The notes: generated from the sequence alone by a model not told the origin. Shown: positions 45,193 through 53,588, counted from the first letter of the stretch. The stretch is 64,000 nucleotides of DNA from Flagellimonas profundi (GCF_017313275.1 NZ_JAFLNM010000003.1:155163-219162); one strand, 5' to 3'. Numbers and translations: made by a program.

Positions 45193-45214
45193 TTTCCATT
45201 ACGTAAGAAATTAA

Positions 45215-45245
45215 AAAAAAGCCACCTTTTTAAGGTGGCTTTTTT
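45215..45245. terminator. Intrinsic terminator after the Nif3 operon
   Basis: A perfect 14-bp stem AAAAAAGCCACCTT / AAGGTGGCTTTTTT with a TTT loop. The T-runs on both sides make it bidirectional, shared with the convergent kmo gene. Confidence 0.85.
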
Positions 45246-45304
45246 AATGCTATAGGTTTTATCAAAATAGATATCTTGACTGCCTCGACTTGGCAATTGA
45301 CTAT

Positions 45305-46651
45305 CTACTTATCTAAAAGTTCCAGGATTTTATCCTCTACTTCTTGAGAGTCCCATTTTTCTTCAATATGGGGCGTTTTCATTACCTCTTTCATAATTTC
45401 TTCCTGCAAATCACCAATTGCCAATGCCTCGGAATAAGGTTTATCCGAAAAAGTAACACGACTGTAAACAGGTACCCATTTTTCTGGGTGTTTGCCAGCA
45501 AAATGCTTTTCAATTTTTTTCTGTAACAAAAACTTTGGGTCGGCAGTTCTACTGCTCATTTCCACAAAGTTCCGGTAACTTAGTTCGGCAATGGCATCTG
45601 CATTGGGTTTCCGTTCCTCCTGGTATTCGGAAAAAATGGTATCCCAATCATCCCCATGCTTTTCCATGAGCTGGTTGAGCACGTAGATATCTTCAAAACC
45701 GGCGTTCATCCCTTGTCCATAAAAAGGGACAATAGCGTGCGCCGAATCCCCCACAAGAGCCACTTTGTTCCAATAAGTCCATGGATAACACTTCATGGTA
45801 ACCATGGCACTGGTGGGATTGGTAAAAAAGTCTTTGGTCAAATCTTCTATTTCCTTGCGAACGTTCGGAAAATATTTTTCAAAAAACGCCTTGGCATCAT
45901 CGACCGTAGTTATGCTCTCAAAGGAAATTTCTCCTTCAAAAGGCAAAAACAAGGTACAGGTAAAACTACCATCAATATTGGGCATGGCTATGAGCATGAA
46001 CTCTCCGCGCGGCCAAATATGGAACGAGTTTTTGTCCAGCTTGTGCGTTCCATCCTCGTTGGCGGGTATAGTAAGCTCCTTATAGCCCACATCGATAAAA
46101 TGCTGCGAGTAATTAAACCTACTCCTACGTTGCATTTTATGGCGAACCCTCGAAAAAGCACCATCACAACCAAAAATCAAATCATACTGATACTCCTTCC
46201 ACTCACTTTTTTCCGTTTCGCCCGTATAGATTTTGGCCTCGGGCAAATTCACATCCCAGACCTTTTCATTAAATCGAAAAGTAGCTCCTTCCTCTTCTGC
46301 AAGATCGATCATCCGCTTATTGAGGATACCTCGGGATATGGACCAAATAGCCTCTCCATCCTTCCCATACTTTTGAAAATACACGGGTTTATCGTTCACA
46401 TGCATGGCACGCTTATCCAACGGAATTGCCAAGTCTTTGATTTTATCACCAATACCTACCTCATCCAAGGAGCGCCACCCTCTATTGCTCATAGCCAAGT
46501 TGATGGATCTTCCCGAAAACTTGATGGTCCTAATATCCGGTCTCCTATCAAAAACAGTAACCGTATGTCCAATTCTTCGAAGATATATTGCTAATAGGGA
46601 ACCCACCAATCCGGAACCGATGATGGCTATATTTTTTGGAGTCTGTGCCAT
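45305..46651 (-). CDS. kmo: Kynurenine 3-monooxygenase
   Basis: The FAD enzyme hydroxylates L-kynurenine to 3-hydroxykynurenine with NADPH and O2. FAD is bound by AIIGSGLVGSLLAIYLRR, and the second FAD motif is LVGDSAHAIVPFYGQGMNAGFED. The central GCDGAFSRVRHKM motif and the FSGRSINLAMSNRGW motif are typical of KMO. Its length of 448 residues is normal. Kynureninase lies 8 kb further on (54779) on the same strand, so the bacterium likely makes or uses 3-hydroxyanthranilate. Confidence 0.93.
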   Translation of the reverse strand: MAQTPKNIAIIGSGLVGSLLAIYLRRIGHTVTVFDRRPDIRTIKFSGRSINLAMSNRGWRSLDEVGIGDKIKDLAIPLDKRAMHVNDKPVYFQKYGKDGEAIWSISRGILNKRMIDLAEEEGATFRFNEKVWDVNLPEAKIYTGETEKSEWKEYQYDLIFGCDGAFSRVRHKMQRRSRFNYSQHFIDVGYKELTIPANEDGTHKLDKNSFHIWPRGEFMLIAMPNIDGSFTCTLFLPFEGEISFESITTVDDAKAFFEKYFPNVRKEIEDLTKDFFTNPTSAMVTMKCYPWTYWNKVALVGDSAHAIVPFYGQGMNAGFEDIYVLNQLMEKHGDDWDTIFSEYQEERKPNADAIAELSYRNFVEMSSRTADPKFLLQKKIEKHFAGKHPEKWVPVYSRVTFSDKPYSEALAIGDLQEEIMKEVMKTPHIEEKWDSQEVEDKILELLDK

Positions 46652-46724
46652 AAATGCCCAATGGGCTCAATTCTGATTAAAGCGATAAAAGTAAGCATTT
46701 TGCGCGTTAAACTGTTTCGATTCC

Positions 46725-46755
46725 TTGGTTTCACTCAACCTTAATCATATTTTGT
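46725..46755 (+). promoter_or_regulatory. Possible promoter for the DUF2256-photolyase genes
   Basis: TTG at 46725-46727, a 20-nt spacer and TATTTTGT at 46748-46755, a near match to TAnnTTTG, lie 38 nt before the DUF2256 start. Confidence 0.4.
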
Positions 46756-46792
46756 TTAATTTTTTGTTACTTTTATTAAACAATAAATTGGA

Positions 46793-46930
46793 TTGGCACA
46801 CAAGAAACCGTATTTACCCACTAAAATATGTCCCGTATGCGAAAGACCCTTTGCTTGGCGAAAAAAATGGGCCAAGCATTGGGATCAGGTCATCTATTGC
46901 AGTGCACGGTGCAGAAAAAACAAAATCTAG
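46793..46930 (+). CDS. DUF2256 zinc-binding peptide, 45 aa
   Basis: A short gene lying in a different frame from the long open stretch leading into the photolyase. Its protein begins (M)[18 protein letters not shown] and continues [20 protein letters not shown], then CRKNKI. The CPVC and CSARC pairs and the FxWRKKWxxxWD signature are diagnostic of DUF2256, a family usually placed next to cryptochrome or photolyase genes. The start codon is TTG at 46793 and the stop TAG ends at 46930, 1 nt before the photolyase ATG. Four Cys residues suggest a zinc ribbon; the function is unknown. Confidence 0.88.
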   Translation: MAHKKPYLPTKICPVCERPFAWRKKWAKHWDQVIYCSARCRKNKI

Positions 46931-46931
46931 A

Positions 46932-48230
46932 ATGGAAACTAGTCTTATTTGGTTCGGAAACAATCTAAGGATTCAGGACAACGAAGCGCTGTACAAAGCA
47001 GCTAAAGCTGATCGGTTGGTTGCAGTCTACTTCTTTGATCCGAGACAATTTCAAGTCAATTCGTTCGGTTTTAAAAAAATGGAACGTTTCAGGGCCAAAT
47101 TTTTACTGGAGTCGGTGCATCAACTTCAAAAGAATTTGGAAAAAATCAACATTACCTTACTTGTCTACCACGAAAAACCGGAAGCCAAGATTCCCGAACT
47201 GGTGCAACGCTTCAACATCAACAGTATCTATCTTCAGCATGAATGGACATCCGAGGAAAATCAGGTGATTCAAAATGTAGAAAACCGAGTACCCCACTCA
47301 GTGGCATTCCACAAAACCATGGACCAGTTCCTTTTTCATCCTGAAGATATTCCCTTTGATTCGTATGCGCAGATTCCGCAGGTATTTACAGTTTTTCGAA
47401 AAAAATGCGAGAAGCATGTTCAGGTAAGACCTTGTTATGACAAACCTAGAGTTTTCCCATCTGACAATCGAATGGAGTCTCAACCGCATCCCCTTAGTTT
47501 GGAAGACCTTGGGTTTTCCCACTTTGAGGCGGACCATAGATCTGCCTTTCCTTTCAAGGGTGGCGAAAACAACGCCCTAAAACGGTTGCAGCATTATTTT
47601 TGGGACAGCAAAAAACTGGCCTACTACAAAAAAACAAGGAACGGACTGGTGGGCACGGATTATAGTTCCAAGTTATCTCCATGGCTGGCCAATGGCAGTA
47701 TTTCTGCCCGTACGATTTATTGGGAAATCAAACGTTTTGAAAACGAAATCAAGAAAAATCAAGATACCTATTGGTTGATTTTTGAACTGATTTGGCGAGA
47801 TTACTTCAAATATGTTTCGTTAAAGCACGGCAACCAGATTTTTAAAATCGATGGTATCCTTAAAAAGGATTATCATTGGCACACCAACGAGGCAGCCAAA
47901 CACGATTGGATCAATGGTGAAACCGATGATGATTTTGTCAACGCCAATATGATCGAGCTTAAAAAGACAGGGTGGATGAGCAACCGCGGCCGACAGAACG
48001 TGGCCAGTTATTGGTCCAAGCACCTTCAACAAGATTGGCGCATAGGGGCCTCTTATTTCGAAGCCATGCTCATTGATTACGATGTACACAGCAATTGGGG
48101 CAACTGGATGTACAACAGCGGCGTGGGCAACGACCCTCGGAACAGGACTTTTAACACCGAAAGGCAAGCGGAACGATACGATCCATACAAAAAATTCCAG
48201 CGCCTTTGGCTACAACCCACCTTATTCTAA
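46932..48230 (+). CDS. DASH-type cryptochrome / deoxyribodipyrimidine photolyase
   Basis: A 432-residue flavoprotein of the photolyase superfamily. The N-terminal alpha/beta domain starts at METSLIWFGNNLRI and binds the antenna chromophore. The FAD domain contains SSKLSPWLANGSISAR, WLIFELIWRDYFKY, TGWMSNRGRQNVASYWSKHL and SNWGNWMYNSGVGNDPR. The final GVGNDPR and RYDP segments are typical of CRY-DASH. The start at 46932 is supported by the abutting DUF2256 gene; the longer frame upstream is an artefact of that gene in another frame. It repairs single-stranded CPD lesions or signals light. Confidence 0.92.
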   Translation: METSLIWFGNNLRIQDNEALYKAAKADRLVAVYFFDPRQFQVNSFGFKKMERFRAKFLLESVHQLQKNLEKINITLLVYHEKPEAKIPELVQRFNINSIYLQHEWTSEENQVIQNVENRVPHSVAFHKTMDQFLFHPEDIPFDSYAQIPQVFTVFRKKCEKHVQVRPCYDKPRVFPSDNRMESQPHPLSLEDLGFSHFEADHRSAFPFKGGENNALKRLQHYFWDSKKLAYYKKTRNGLVGTDYSSKLSPWLANGSISARTIYWEIKRFENEIKKNQDTYWLIFELIWRDYFKYVSLKHGNQIFKIDGILKKDYHWHTNEAAKHDWINGETDDDFVNANMIELKKTGWMSNRGRQNVASYWSKHLQQDWRIGASYFEAMLIDYDVHSNWGNWMYNSGVGNDPRNRTFNTERQAERYDPYKKFQRLWLQPTLF

Positions 48231-48234
48231 TTTG

Positions 48235-49767
48235 ATGAAAACACTTAGACTAATCCTTGGTGATCAGCTCAATCTATCCCATAGCTGGTTACATCAAGTA
48301 GATGATGACCATGTATACCTTATGGCCGAAATGCGGCAGGAAACGGATTATGTAAAACACCACATCCAAAAAGTGGTTGGTTTTTTCTGTTCCATGCGGA
48401 ATTTCGCAAATACGCTGAAAGACAAAGGGCATCACGTGATATACTTTACGATTGGTGACCCAAACAATCCCCAGAAACTACCGGACCTTATTGATCAAAC
48501 CATTTCGGAGCACAAGGTTGAAAAGTTTGAATACCAATTGCCCGACGAATACCGGTTGGACCAACAGTTCCAAGAAATTTGTGAGTCCATCCCTATTCCT
48601 TCAGAAGCTTTTGATACGGAACATTTTTACACTAGCAGAAATGAACTGAAAAATCACTTTAAGGGCAAAAAACAATTACTGATGGAAAGTTTCTATCGGA
48701 TGATGCGAAAGAAACACAACATTTTGATGGTAAACGAACAGCCTGAAGGTGGAAAATGGAATTTTGACCAGAGCAATCGTAAAAAATGGGACGGTTCACC
48801 GGAGATTCCCGAAGAACTATCATTCAACACAGATGTTACCGAACTGTTGGACGAAATTAAAAGTGCCGAAGTCAACACCTTTGGTAACATTGATGCCAAA
48901 AACTTTCCATGGCCCACCTCCTACCAAGAATGCAAAAAGCTATTGGATTATTTCTGTTCAAAGTTGTTGCCCTACTTTGGTGACTATCAAGATGCTTTGC
49001 ATACCCAAGAAAAATATCTGTTCCATTCCCGTCTGTCCTTTGCCATGAACAGTAAAATGCTTTCGCCAAAAGAAGTTATCGATACGGTTATAGAGTATTA
49101 TTACGAACATACAGATGACATCCATATTTCGCAAGTGGAAGGATTTATCCGTCAGATTTTGGGCTGGCGGGAATATATGCGCGGCATATATTGGAAAGAG
49201 ATGCCAGGCTACGCTGAATTGAACAAACTAGAGAACCACTACCCGCTCCCCGATTTCTTTTGGACAGGAAAAACGAAAATGAACTGTCTGCACAAAGCTA
49301 TCACCCAAAGTCTGGACGATGCCTATGCCCATCACATTCAACGTTTAATGGTCATTGGTAACTATGCACTGCTTACACAAGTTGACCCCAATGAAGTAGA
49401 TGCCTGGTATTTGGGGGTATACATTGATGCCATTGAATGGGTGGAGATTACCAACACCCGAGGCATGAGTCAATTTGCTGATGGCGGTCTCGTTGCTACC
49501 AAACCTTATGTGAGCAGCGCCAATTACATCAATAAAATGGGGAATTATTGTAAGGAATGTACCTACAGTCATACGGTTAAGTCTGGAGAGAACTCCTGTC
49601 CGTTCAATTCCCTTTACTGGAACTTTTTAGAGGAAAAGAAAGCACATTTTAAGAACAACCAACGTATGTCGATGATGTTGAGCTTATTAGAGAAGAAAAG
49701 CAAGGAAGAGTTGAACGAGTTACAAGAAAGGGCGCGCAACATTATTGACCGGCCCGATCAATTTTGA
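48235..49767 (+). CDS. FeS-type (6-4) photolyase / cryptochrome, PhrB-CryB family
   Basis: A 510-residue member of the FeS-BCP branch of photolyases. The N-terminal lumazine-binding Rossmann domain starts MKTLRLILGDQLNLSH. The FAD domain contains GFIRQILGWREYMRGIYW and EWVEITNTRGMSQFADGG. Four cysteines fit the [4Fe-4S] site of Agrobacterium PhrB: C351, C439, C442 and C455, with the same spacing as the known set (350, 438, 441, 454, from memory). The start at 48235 follows the first photolyase by 4 nt; the in-frame upstream extension overlaps that gene and is not family sequence. Confidence 0.93.
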   Translation: MKTLRLILGDQLNLSHSWLHQVDDDHVYLMAEMRQETDYVKHHIQKVVGFFCSMRNFANTLKDKGHHVIYFTIGDPNNPQKLPDLIDQTISEHKVEKFEYQLPDEYRLDQQFQEICESIPIPSEAFDTEHFYTSRNELKNHFKGKKQLLMESFYRMMRKKHNILMVNEQPEGGKWNFDQSNRKKWDGSPEIPEELSFNTDVTELLDEIKSAEVNTFGNIDAKNFPWPTSYQECKKLLDYFCSKLLPYFGDYQDALHTQEKYLFHSRLSFAMNSKMLSPKEVIDTVIEYYYEHTDDIHISQVEGFIRQILGWREYMRGIYWKEMPGYAELNKLENHYPLPDFFWTGKTKMNCLHKAITQSLDDAYAHHIQRLMVIGNYALLTQVDPNEVDAWYLGVYIDAIEWVEITNTRGMSQFADGGLVATKPYVSSANYINKMGNYCKECTYSHTVKSGENSCPFNSLYWNFLEEKKAHFKNNQRMSMMLSLLEKKSKEELNELQERARNIIDRPDQF

Positions 49768-49847
49768 ATTTTACAATCCTATGAAATCCGATAGCCGCCT
49801 AACCTTCGTATATCCAGTAGAATATTCCGCTACGGCGTCTATATATA

Positions 49848-49881
49848 AAAAGTCCTTCACAATACGTTGCGAAGGACTTTT
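49848..49881 (-). terminator. Intrinsic terminator after clpP
   Basis: The stem AAAAGTCCTTC / GAAGGACTTTT has a 12-nt loop, and a T-run follows in the minus direction. The 80 nt between it and the photolyase stop holds nothing recognisable. Confidence 0.75.
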
Positions 49882-49906
49882 CACTTTTTAACAAGTTGTT
49901 GTCTTA

Positions 49907-50452
49907 TTACAAGATTTCATCCACGATTCCGTATTCCACGGATTCTTCGGCACTCATCCAGTAGTCTCGATCAAAATCCTTCATCACCTTGTCATAAGAT
50001 TGTCCGCAATTTTCTGATAGGATTTTAGCGCCCAATTCCTTGGTCTTGATAATTTCCCTTGCCTGGATCTCGATATTGGAGGCCTGTCCCCTTGCCCCAC
50101 CGCTTGGTTGGTGTATCATAACACGGGCGTGTGGCTGAATAAACCTTCTACCCTTTTCCCCTACCGATAAAAGTATGGAACCCATAGAGGCCGCCAAACC
50201 GGAACATACCGTGGAAACAGGGCTTTTTATCTGTTTAATGGTATCATAAATAGCAAAACCAGAGGTTACGTACCCGCCTGGGCTATTGATGATCAATTGA
50301 ATCTCTTTATTGTTCAACATATCCAAATACAGTAACCTGTCTATAACGTGCTTTGCAGAATCATCATCTACTTGGCCCCACAAAAACACTTTGCGGTCTT
50401 CTAACAGTTTTTCTTGGATCAATTCCTGAACTTTTCCTTTTTTTGAACTCAT
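49907..50452 (-). CDS. clpP: ClpP-family serine protease
   Basis: A 181-residue protein with the ClpP fold. The catalytic Ser is in CSGLAASMGSILLS (about 91) and the His in RVMIHQPSGGARGQASNI (about 115), with the Asp near DRDYWMSAEESVEYGIVDEI. It forms the tetradecameric barrel fed by ClpX or ClpA. It is slightly short at the N-terminus, and no tig or clpX lies beside it, so it is probably the second ClpP paralogue known in flavobacteria rather than the main one. It ends at a terminator. Confidence 0.85.
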   Translation of the reverse strand: MSSKKGKVQELIQEKLLEDRKVFLWGQVDDDSAKHVIDRLLYLDMLNNKEIQLIINSPGGYVTSGFAIYDTIKQIKSPVSTVCSGLAASMGSILLSVGEKGRRFIQPHARVMIHQPSGGARGQASNIEIQAREIIKTKELGAKILSENCGQSYDKVMKDFDRDYWMSAEESVEYGIVDEIL

Positions 50453-50473
50453 TTTTTACGTGTTGTAAGACTT

Positions 50474-50481
50474 CAAAAATA
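50474..50481 (-). promoter_or_regulatory. -7 box TATTTTTG for clpP
   Basis: On the minus strand TATTTTTG fits TAnnTTTG, 21 nt before the clpP ATG. No TTG lies at the standard distance. Confidence 0.4.
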
Positions 50482-50525
50482 ATCAAATTCCAAGGAAGTT
50501 ACCGCACTTGTTTTTCACAATACGA

Positions 50526-51356
50526 CTATTCTGATTTTATCTGCACTTTTTGCGATACTACATCCTTGATCGGAATCACGAATTTGCCCTCTTGCGTTTC
50601 CAGGGTAAGGCTATTGTTCTCAATGGCTTTTATAGTTCCTTCGTTACCACCAATTACAATTTTGTCGCCAACCACATAAGTTTTCCGGGTGTAAAATGCC
50701 CTTAGGATATCCGCGACGATCTCCCTGGACCCCAAGCCGACCCCCAAGGCGAACGCCAAAAGGAAAGAGCCCAAAATCAAGGTAATGTTATTGGTGATGA
50801 TGGTAGTATCCACCCCTGCCTGATTCAATGCGGTGATGGACATAAAGATGACGATCACATAGAAAAATAGGTTGCTTACAATATTGGAACCGCCGAATTC
50901 CAATGAGTCGAACAACCGCTTGATGGTTTTCTTCACAAAGTTCCCGATATAGAATCCGAGCATCAATAAGGCAAGGGCACTAAAGAATTGCGGTAAGTAA
51001 TGTAAGAGGTTCCCGATTTCCTTGGATATGATTTTCCAATCCAAAATATCGGCGGCCACAATCAAAAAAACCAAGAATAAAAACCACCGAACAAAGCCCG
51101 ATATAATTTTAATGAGGTCTATTTCAAGGTCGCCTTTTCCTGTAACATCCATACCGTTAATTTTATCGTTCAGCAGGTCGATTTTAGCGAGTTTTAAGAT
51201 TTTCCTTAAAAGGAAAAGGACGATTTTGATGATAATCCAACCCAAAAACAAAATAACGATCGCTCCCAGAATTTTAGGAAAAGCCAATGCTATCTCTTTG
51301 CCCATCCCGGATAAGGAATCAAGTGTCACATTTTTCCATTCATTAATAGTCTCCAT
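50526..51356 (-). CDS. Small-conductance mechanosensitive channel (MscS family)
   Basis: A 276-residue channel. It has four to five hydrophobic segments: one near 20-50, one in SGFVRWFLFLVFLIVAADIL, one in SALALLMLGFYIGNFV, and the TM3-type pore region with repeated Gly/Ala (LGSFLLAFALGVGLGSREIV). The cytoplasmic beta domain begins FYTRKTYVVGDKIVIGGNEG, the MscS signature. It is shorter than E. coli MscS at the C-terminus, with no alpha-beta vestibule cap. It opens under hypo-osmotic shock. It lies 34 nt after the 62-aa gene, in the sigma operon. Confidence 0.9.
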   Translation of the reverse strand: METINEWKNVTLDSLSGMGKEIALAFPKILGAIVILFLGWIIIKIVLFLLRKILKLAKIDLLNDKINGMDVTGKGDLEIDLIKIISGFVRWFLFLVFLIVAADILDWKIISKEIGNLLHYLPQFFSALALLMLGFYIGNFVKKTIKRLFDSLEFGGSNIVSNLFFYVIVIFMSITALNQAGVDTTIITNNITLILGSFLLAFALGVGLGSREIVADILRAFYTRKTYVVGDKIVIGGNEGTIKAIENNSLTLETQEGKFVIPIKDVVSQKVQIKSE

Positions 51357-51390
51357 AGTTGTTGTTTATTTATAGTGTTCTGTTAGTTGA

Positions 51391-51579
51391 TTAGTTTTCC
51401 CCTAGGGTTCGGAACAGTTTACGCAAAGCTCCTCCCAAATTGATCGAGAACAATGAAGCCATGTCCATGATCAACTTTGCCGCAGCAATGTCGTTCATTA
51501 CTTTTTGCTTCATTTCGGGCGGTACTTCGTGCAGCGAAGCCTCCAACTCTTTAAACGGGTTTTTGTGTTTCTTTGCCAT
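51391..51579 (-). CDS. 62-aa protein of unknown function, coupled to ECF sigma
   Basis: The ATG abuts the sigma-factor TAG stop with no intervening base. The protein is soluble and helical with no cysteine, a basic start (MAKKHKNPFKELEASLHEVP) and VMNDIAAAKLIMDMASLFSI as a central hydrophobic helix. It is not a classic zinc-containing anti-sigma. By its position it could bind the upstream sigma factor, or be a small membrane-associated regulator. No homologous family can be named with confidence. MscS follows in 34 nt. Confidence 0.75.
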   Translation of the reverse strand: MAKKHKNPFKELEASLHEVPPEMKQKVMNDIAAAKLIMDMASLFSINLGGALRKLFRTLGEN

Positions 51580-52209
51580 CTATTCCAGGGTATTGTAGAT
51601 TTCCAATAGTCTTTCTTTAGCTCTTTTTAGCCTCATCTTCACAGCACTCTCTCCAATGTCCATTAAACTCACCAGTTCTTTAATGCTGGCGCCATCTTGG
51701 TATTTGAGCAACAATATGGATTTGTCCTCAACGGCTATTATCTCCAATGCTTTCTTGAGTTTATCCGCTTTCATTTCGTACAAACTCTCATCGGGCACTT
51801 CTTCGGTAAGTTTATGTTCGGAGTTTTCAACTAGTATGGATTTGTCGCGTATTTTGAGTTGTTTGTTCCTATTTACATAGTTCACGCAAAAATTATAGGT
51901 AAAAGAATAGAGCCAAGTAGAAAACTTCGATTTCCCCTTAAAGGTCCGAAGTTTGATAAAAAGTTGGAGGAACACATCCTGCGTTAGATCTTCTGCCTCG
52001 TCCTCGGATCTTGCAAATCCGTAGCATTTATTGTACACCATCTTGGCATAGCGGTCGTACAACTTCCCAAAAAGCATAGGGTCGTTGTCCGCTACAATCT
52101 GTTTCACTAATTCTTCATCGGAAAGATGTACGTATAAGTCTTCCTTTTCCAAAAACGCTTTGTCGGGGTTACTTATAAGTATTAGAAACAAGTTTTTAAA
52201 AAAAGTCAC
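51580..52209 (-). CDS. ECF sigma factor
   Basis: A 209-residue sigma-70. Region 2: LFGKLYDRYAKMVYNKCYGF, DLTQDVFLQLFIKL, FSTWLYSFTYNFCVNYVNRNK. Region 4: KSILLLKYQDGASIKELVSL, then IGESAVKMRLKRAKERLLEI. The start is GTG at 52209, as no ATG lies near the correct position. An N-terminal hydrophobic stretch (FFKNLFLILI) is unusual for a sigma and may be membrane-proximal. No full anti-sigma follows; the next gene encodes the 62-residue protein. Confidence 0.88.
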   Translation of the reverse strand: MTFFKNLFLILISNPDKAFLEKEDLYVHLSDEELVKQIVADNDPMLFGKLYDRYAKMVYNKCYGFARSEDEAEDLTQDVFLQLFIKLRTFKGKSKFSTWLYSFTYNFCVNYVNRNKQLKIRDKSILVENSEHKLTEEVPDESLYEMKADKLKKALEIIAVEDKSILLLKYQDGASIKELVSLMDIGESAVKMRLKRAKERLLEIYNTLE

Positions 52210-52273
52210 TCCAGAAACAGATTTATTTGGTCAGGCTTTTTAAAATGGGGCGCAAAATAAGAGATTTTCCTAG

Positions 52274-52281
52274 TATATTTG
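52274..52281 (+). promoter_or_regulatory. -7 box TATATTTG for the lipoprotein gene
   Basis: TATATTTG fits TAnnTTTG 14 nt before the ATG at 52296. There is no TTG at the normal distance. Confidence 0.5.
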
Positions 52282-52295
52282 GTTAAAAACCAGAT

Positions 52296-52985
52296 ATGAA
52301 GACCAATTACATCGTTGCCCTGTTGTCTATTTTAATTTTTGCTTCCTGTAAAACGGAACCCAAAAAAACCGAAGAAACGGCCGAACCTACCGAAACTGAA
52401 AAAACTGTCCCCGAACGTATTGCTGAGGCTCATGGCTTTGATAATTGGGCAGACGTAAAGGAAATTACCTTTACCTTTAATGTGGACCGGGATTCCATGC
52501 ATTTTGAACGCAGCTGGGACTGGGAGCCCAAAACCAACAACGTTACGGCCATATCTGGAGGCGACACCCTTACGTACAGCCGAAACTCCATGGACAGTAT
52601 TGCGCTAAAGACAAATAGCGGTTTTATTAATGACAGATATTGGTTGATGGCCCCATTTAATTTAATGTGGGACTCCAGCAACTACACTTACGAGCATACC
52701 GAAGAGGCCACGGCGCCCATTAGCAACGAGCCCATGCAGAAACTTACTATTGTGTATGCCAACGAAGGTGGTTACACCCCAGGTGATGCGTACGATTTTT
52801 ATTTTAAGGACGATTATATTATTCGTGAGTGGGCTTATCGTAAATCCAACCAAGAAGAGCCCAACTTGGTCTCCACCTGGGAAGATTATGTGGATGTTGA
52901 AGGGTTACAATTGGCCCAACAGCACAACCGCCCCGATGGTGGTACCAGCTTATATTTTACCGGGCTTTCTGTAAGCAAGGAGTAG
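52296..52985 (+). CDS. Lipoprotein of unknown function, 229 aa
   Basis: A lipoprotein signal starts MKTNYIVALLSILIFASC with lipobox FASC, followed by an acidic Thr/Glu/Pro linker (about 20-43). The mature domain looks all-beta, with repeated aromatic strands (FTFNVDRDSMHFERSWDWEP, DFYFKDDYIIREWAY). This outline is loosely LolA/RseB-like, but no motif fixes the family. The C-terminus ends TSLYFTGLSVSKE. It is a single-gene unit, divergent from the sigma operon. Confidence 0.75.
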   Translation: MKTNYIVALLSILIFASCKTEPKKTEETAEPTETEKTVPERIAEAHGFDNWADVKEITFTFNVDRDSMHFERSWDWEPKTNNVTAISGGDTLTYSRNSMDSIALKTNSGFINDRYWLMAPFNLMWDSSNYTYEHTEEATAPISNEPMQKLTIVYANEGGYTPGDAYDFYFKDDYIIREWAYRKSNQEEPNLVSTWEDYVDVEGLQLAQQHNRPDGGTSLYFTGLSVSKE

Positions 52986-52993
52986 TGCAGTTA

Positions 52994-53016
52994 TTGTGAG
53001 TCAGCAAAACTCACAA
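52994..53016. repeat. Inverted repeat after the lipoprotein gene
   Basis: The 8-bp stem TTGTGAGT / ACTCACAA has a 7-nt loop and lies 9 nt after the stop. Without a T-run it is only a weak terminator candidate. The rest of the 162-nt gap shows nothing but a CCTAT/ATAGG dyad near 53078. Confidence 0.4.
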
Positions 53017-53147
53017 AGGATGTATTAAATTACCCCAGTCACAAGTTAAAGGTGATATTAAGCATTGTTTCTATTCCTATGTATAGGTATCATAATATAA
53101 AATTACCGGTACCGATTAAGTTGGCCACAATGTAAAAATCACTGAAA

Positions 53148-53543
53148 ATGAAAATAACACTGATTAGTATTCCCGTTCGAGACCAGGAAAAGGCGATGCG
53201 GTTTTATACCGAAAAATTAGGCTTTATTAAAAAGAAAGACGAACCTTTAGGTGGTGGTAACAGATGGTTGATACTAGTATCTAAAGATTGGGTAGATGGA
53301 CCAGAATTATTATTAGAGCCCGCACCCAACCACTTTGAACCATCCAAGGTGTACCAAGATGCATTGATGGAAGCAGGTATACCATGGACACAATTTGATG
53401 TTGAAAATGTAGACTCCGAATATGAACGTTTGACCGAGCTAGGGGTTGAGTTCAGTGTAAAGCCCACTGAAGCAGGAAACGTAAAATATGCAATCTTTAA
53501 TGACACATGCGGGAACAATATTCAATTAGTACAGGAACTTTAA
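53148..53543 (+). CDS. VOC-family (glyoxalase-like) protein
   Basis: A 131-residue protein with two betaalphabetabetabeta modules. It begins MKITLISIPVRDQEKAMRFY, with YTEKLGFIKKKDE, the usual glyoxalase start. The second half contains VEFSVKPTEAGNVKYAIFND and TCGNNIQLVQEL. The metal ligands are not all obvious, so whether it is an active metalloenzyme, a bleomycin-resistance-type binder or a lyase cannot be told. It stands alone, convergent with the MFS gene across 45 nt. Confidence 0.82.
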   Translation: MKITLISIPVRDQEKAMRFYTEKLGFIKKKDEPLGGGNRWLILVSKDWVDGPELLLEPAPNHFEPSKVYQDALMEAGIPWTQFDVENVDSEYERLTELGVEFSVKPTEAGNVKYAIFNDTCGNNIQLVQEL

Positions 53544-53588
53544 AAGTACTATTGCGTTGGTCAGATACAGGGAATTGTTTGTTCTCCT

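Noticed and set aside
45656..46594. 312-codon open frame on + strand
   Set aside because: Antisense to kmo, which has intact FAD motifs; the frame is a codon-bias shadow.
46725..46931. 69-residue N-terminal extension of the cryptochrome
   Set aside because: This stretch codes for DUF2256 in another frame; the extension has no photolyase similarity, and an ATG at 46932 starts the conserved domain.
48073..48234. 54-residue N-terminal extension of the FeS photolyase
   Set aside because: Overlaps the end of the cryptochrome gene in another frame; the conserved start MKTLRLILGDQ is at 48235.
49780..49890. 36-codon ATG frame downstream of the FeS photolyase
   Set aside because: It runs through the clpP terminator hairpin and has no family pattern; chance frame.
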